Positions 62,401-64,000 of a stretch of DNA of 64,000 nucleotides are shown here, piece after piece. The stretch comes from Glossina fuscipes. Lineage: Eukaryota; Arthropoda; Insecta; Diptera; Glossinidae. The translations under genes were made by a program, and so were the position numbers. Positions within the stretch are counted from its first letter, which is position 1, and each line of letters opens with the position of its first letter. The notes beneath the pieces were generated by a model that made no database searches, was not told the origin of the DNA, and was given only the letters and a program-made list of their open reading frames with translations. The stretch covers positions 1,136,974 to 1,200,973 of the forward strand of contig NW_023998415.1 in assembly GCF_014805625.2 (NCBI RefSeq). Direction: 5' to 3'.

Positions 62401-62975
62401 TGTTAAATCCTTTACTTCCCTGCACTTCTGTTGATTTTAAGCTCATATTCAATTTCCCTAAGCTTAGTTGATTGCATTCGTTGAAATCAAATTCGGTTGT
62501 TCAGAATTTTTCTTATTACATTTGCGTTTATGTGAACATCGTGTACCAATAATGTTCTCTAACGTGATTTTTAATTTTAGAAATACGAAAGTGGGATGAA
62601 TGTAGTTCTTGCAACACTTTATTTCATTATGATTTTGATATATGCATACGTATACACTTTGCACTCTATACGCTATTCAACTGCTTAGGAACCTCCCCAA
62701 CAAACTTGGCAGAGTCTTCCTTACTCTTATTGAGGTTAACCAATAGACATGGTTGCAATTGTTACGTTTTACTGGGTAAAAATGGGCAAACATTTGGAAA
62801 ATTGGTTTTTAATTTTTCTATTATCTGTTTGATTCAAGTCATTGGGATAAGGTTTTGATTAGTACGTACTATTTTCTATGCGATACTTCGGCCACCTCGT
62901 ATAAGGCTTGTACATCTACGAAACTTACACATTGCAATTTATTTTTCCAGTTACTCTCTACGCAGTTACATTTTC
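59430..62975. other. No gene recognised; repeat scraps
   Basis: CAGACGGGTAGATCGACAGA with TTAGATTCACTTCGAATCTG at 60748-60810 is a 3' scrap of the dispersed repeat. A perfect hairpin lies at 61041-61059. The minus frame at 60058-60276 and the plus frame at 61933-62235 are moderately complex but carry no motif I know. Confidence 0.4.
61041..61059. repeat. Perfect 7-bp-stem hairpin
   Basis: AAACCCC, loop AAAAA, GGGGTTT. Same design (5-base loop) as the hairpins at 27245 and 40746. No flanking element identified. Confidence 0.35.
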
Positions 62976-62978
62976 CTT

Positions 62979-63690
62979 CTATGAAGTTTCAATTTTGTAA
63001 AAAGGGCCTTTATCGTCTAACAAATAGTATAGCGGAATTGGGATGCCTGTATAAATTTCAAATCTTACTTCCATTTTCTTCGCTGCAAGATTTATAGTCG
63101 CTTTTTCGCTCAATGGATTATCACCATACAATTTCAATATTTCTTGAGCTGTTATGATTTTACTGCTTTCATTAATTTGGACTATTCGGCTGTTTTCTTA
63201 TTGACATGCCGTACTAAGGCATCGTGTTTTCTTTCTTGCAAAAGTGACGAACAATTTTTCTAAGCGTACAGCTGCTTGCTTTACGGTCAGAATTGCGATA
63301 TCGAAAACTTTCTTTCTTTTGTTATCATGAGGTTTGTTCACTGGTGGGTGTTTTCTTGTTTCGTTTATTTTCTCTTTCTCTATGTGCAATTTATTATTAG
63401 CTGTTTTCTCATTTCCTCTATTGGCTTGTTGTCGTATTTCTAATCGATCAATATATGTCATTTCGTGGGTGCTTTTTGTAGGTGTTTAGCATCGGCGTTC
63501 GCATTTCTATACCAGTGGCCGATTCGCTAAGCTTTTTATTTTCAAGTTAAACACAAATTGATTTCGTAATAATGTTTCCATTATTTCAAATCCGTAATTA
63601 AAAAACAATCAACGATTCGGCGCAATTTTCGTCGGCTTTTTCATTCTCCTTAGTTGTAAGCACAAAGATTCCGTTAACAGTTTCTTGATA
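62979..63690 (-). pseudogene. Unidentified decayed coding region, possibly of retroelement origin
   Basis: The minus strand reads as protein-like text across about 700 bp with few interruptions. It begins near 63690 with GIFVLTTKENEKADENCAES, changes frame near 63605, and changes again into the frame 63461-63198 (88 codons, rich in K, R, E, N). After one TAA at 63198 the same frame stays open for about 70 more codons (QINESSKIITAQEILKLYGD, KKMEVRFEIYTGIPIPLYYL) and stops at 62979. The amino-acid balance and long shared frame argue for a former gene. The charged, low-cysteine middle recalls retroelement Gag proteins, but I found no zinc knuckle, protease or other diagnostic motif. Confidence 0.42.
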
Positions 63691-64000
63691 TGACATCGCA
63701 TTCCCTCAAACGTTCGCGAATCAGCAGCATAAACGAGTCTGTGTTTTTAAATGAATACTTACTTATACGCTATTGCATATATAATATATAAATGTGTATG
63801 TACGAAAAAAATCAAACAATATATAAATAGAAAATGAGATTTGATTTCTTTTCGTCGTTTATTTTAAATAATTCAAGAATTTAAATTTTTATGTTCGCCA
63901 AATGCTTTGACAAATTTGAATGAGAATTTCCATATCAAGATATATAAAGAAATTTTTCATTATTAAAATAAATTACTATATTTATCTCTATCTGACTTAC
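63691..64000. other. No gene recognised
   Basis: AT-rich end of the window with poly-A and ATATAT stretches. Confidence 0.35.

Overview
The window looks like gene-poor nuclear DNA from a higher dipteran fly. It is A+T-rich (roughly two thirds by eye, not computed), full of AT, TG, GA and AAT microsatellites and poly-T runs, and its recognisable protein remnants all belong to eukaryotic, insect-type transposable elements. A tephritid fruit fly is my best guess, because a mariner remnant resembles the 'rosa' type and the dispersed repeats look tephritid-like. That is inference from memory, not a search. I find no intact host gene, no rRNA, no intact tRNA and no prokaryotic feature. The DNA fits an intergenic region or the inside of one or more long introns.

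Layout. 1-2700: a non-repeat stretch of UTR-like texture, then a dispersed repeat with a LINE remnant inside it. 4460-5110: a jockey-like reverse transcriptase scrap and repeat fragments. 7600-9605: the same dispersed repeat, on the minus strand, with a second LINE remnant nested in it. 11540-16050: repeat 3' ends and a tRNA-derived SINE. 16980-18140: a possible orphan exon and a decayed Helitron-type helicase. 20200-20560: a decayed DDE-transposase-like ORF. 21020-26390: three copies of one LINE family, the largest about 2.3 kb. 28770-28930: a 46-bp-arm inverted repeat with splice-like junctions. 30286-31860: a full repeat copy and a possible second SINE. 37090-37345: a Tc1/mariner-superfamily transposase tail. 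38640-41440: three repeat elements flanked by an inverted pair. 46060-46490: a mariner remnant carrying a nested SINE. 49810-52450: a repeat copy, an unidentified decayed coding stretch and a second mariner remnant. 57003-57318: a pogo/Tigger-like MITE with TA target duplications. 57771-59427: a repeat copy with a SINE and another sequence nested inside. 62979-63690: an unidentified decayed coding region.

The unifying theme is one abundant non-autonomous repeat family with at least ten copies or fragments here. Its start carries a GTCGGGC/GGCCGACC-type motif. Its 3' half carries GACAGACGGACA-like short repeats, a CCTTCTGGGTGTTACA-like block and, in the best copy, a terminal hairpin. These traits parallel Drosophila DINE-1 (INE-1)/Helentron elements. 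A decayed Pif1-type helicase in the same window makes a Helitron connection plausible but unproven. Every transposase and reverse transcriptase seen is broken by stops, frameshifts or lost catalytic residues, so the window reads as a graveyard of old, partly nested insertions.
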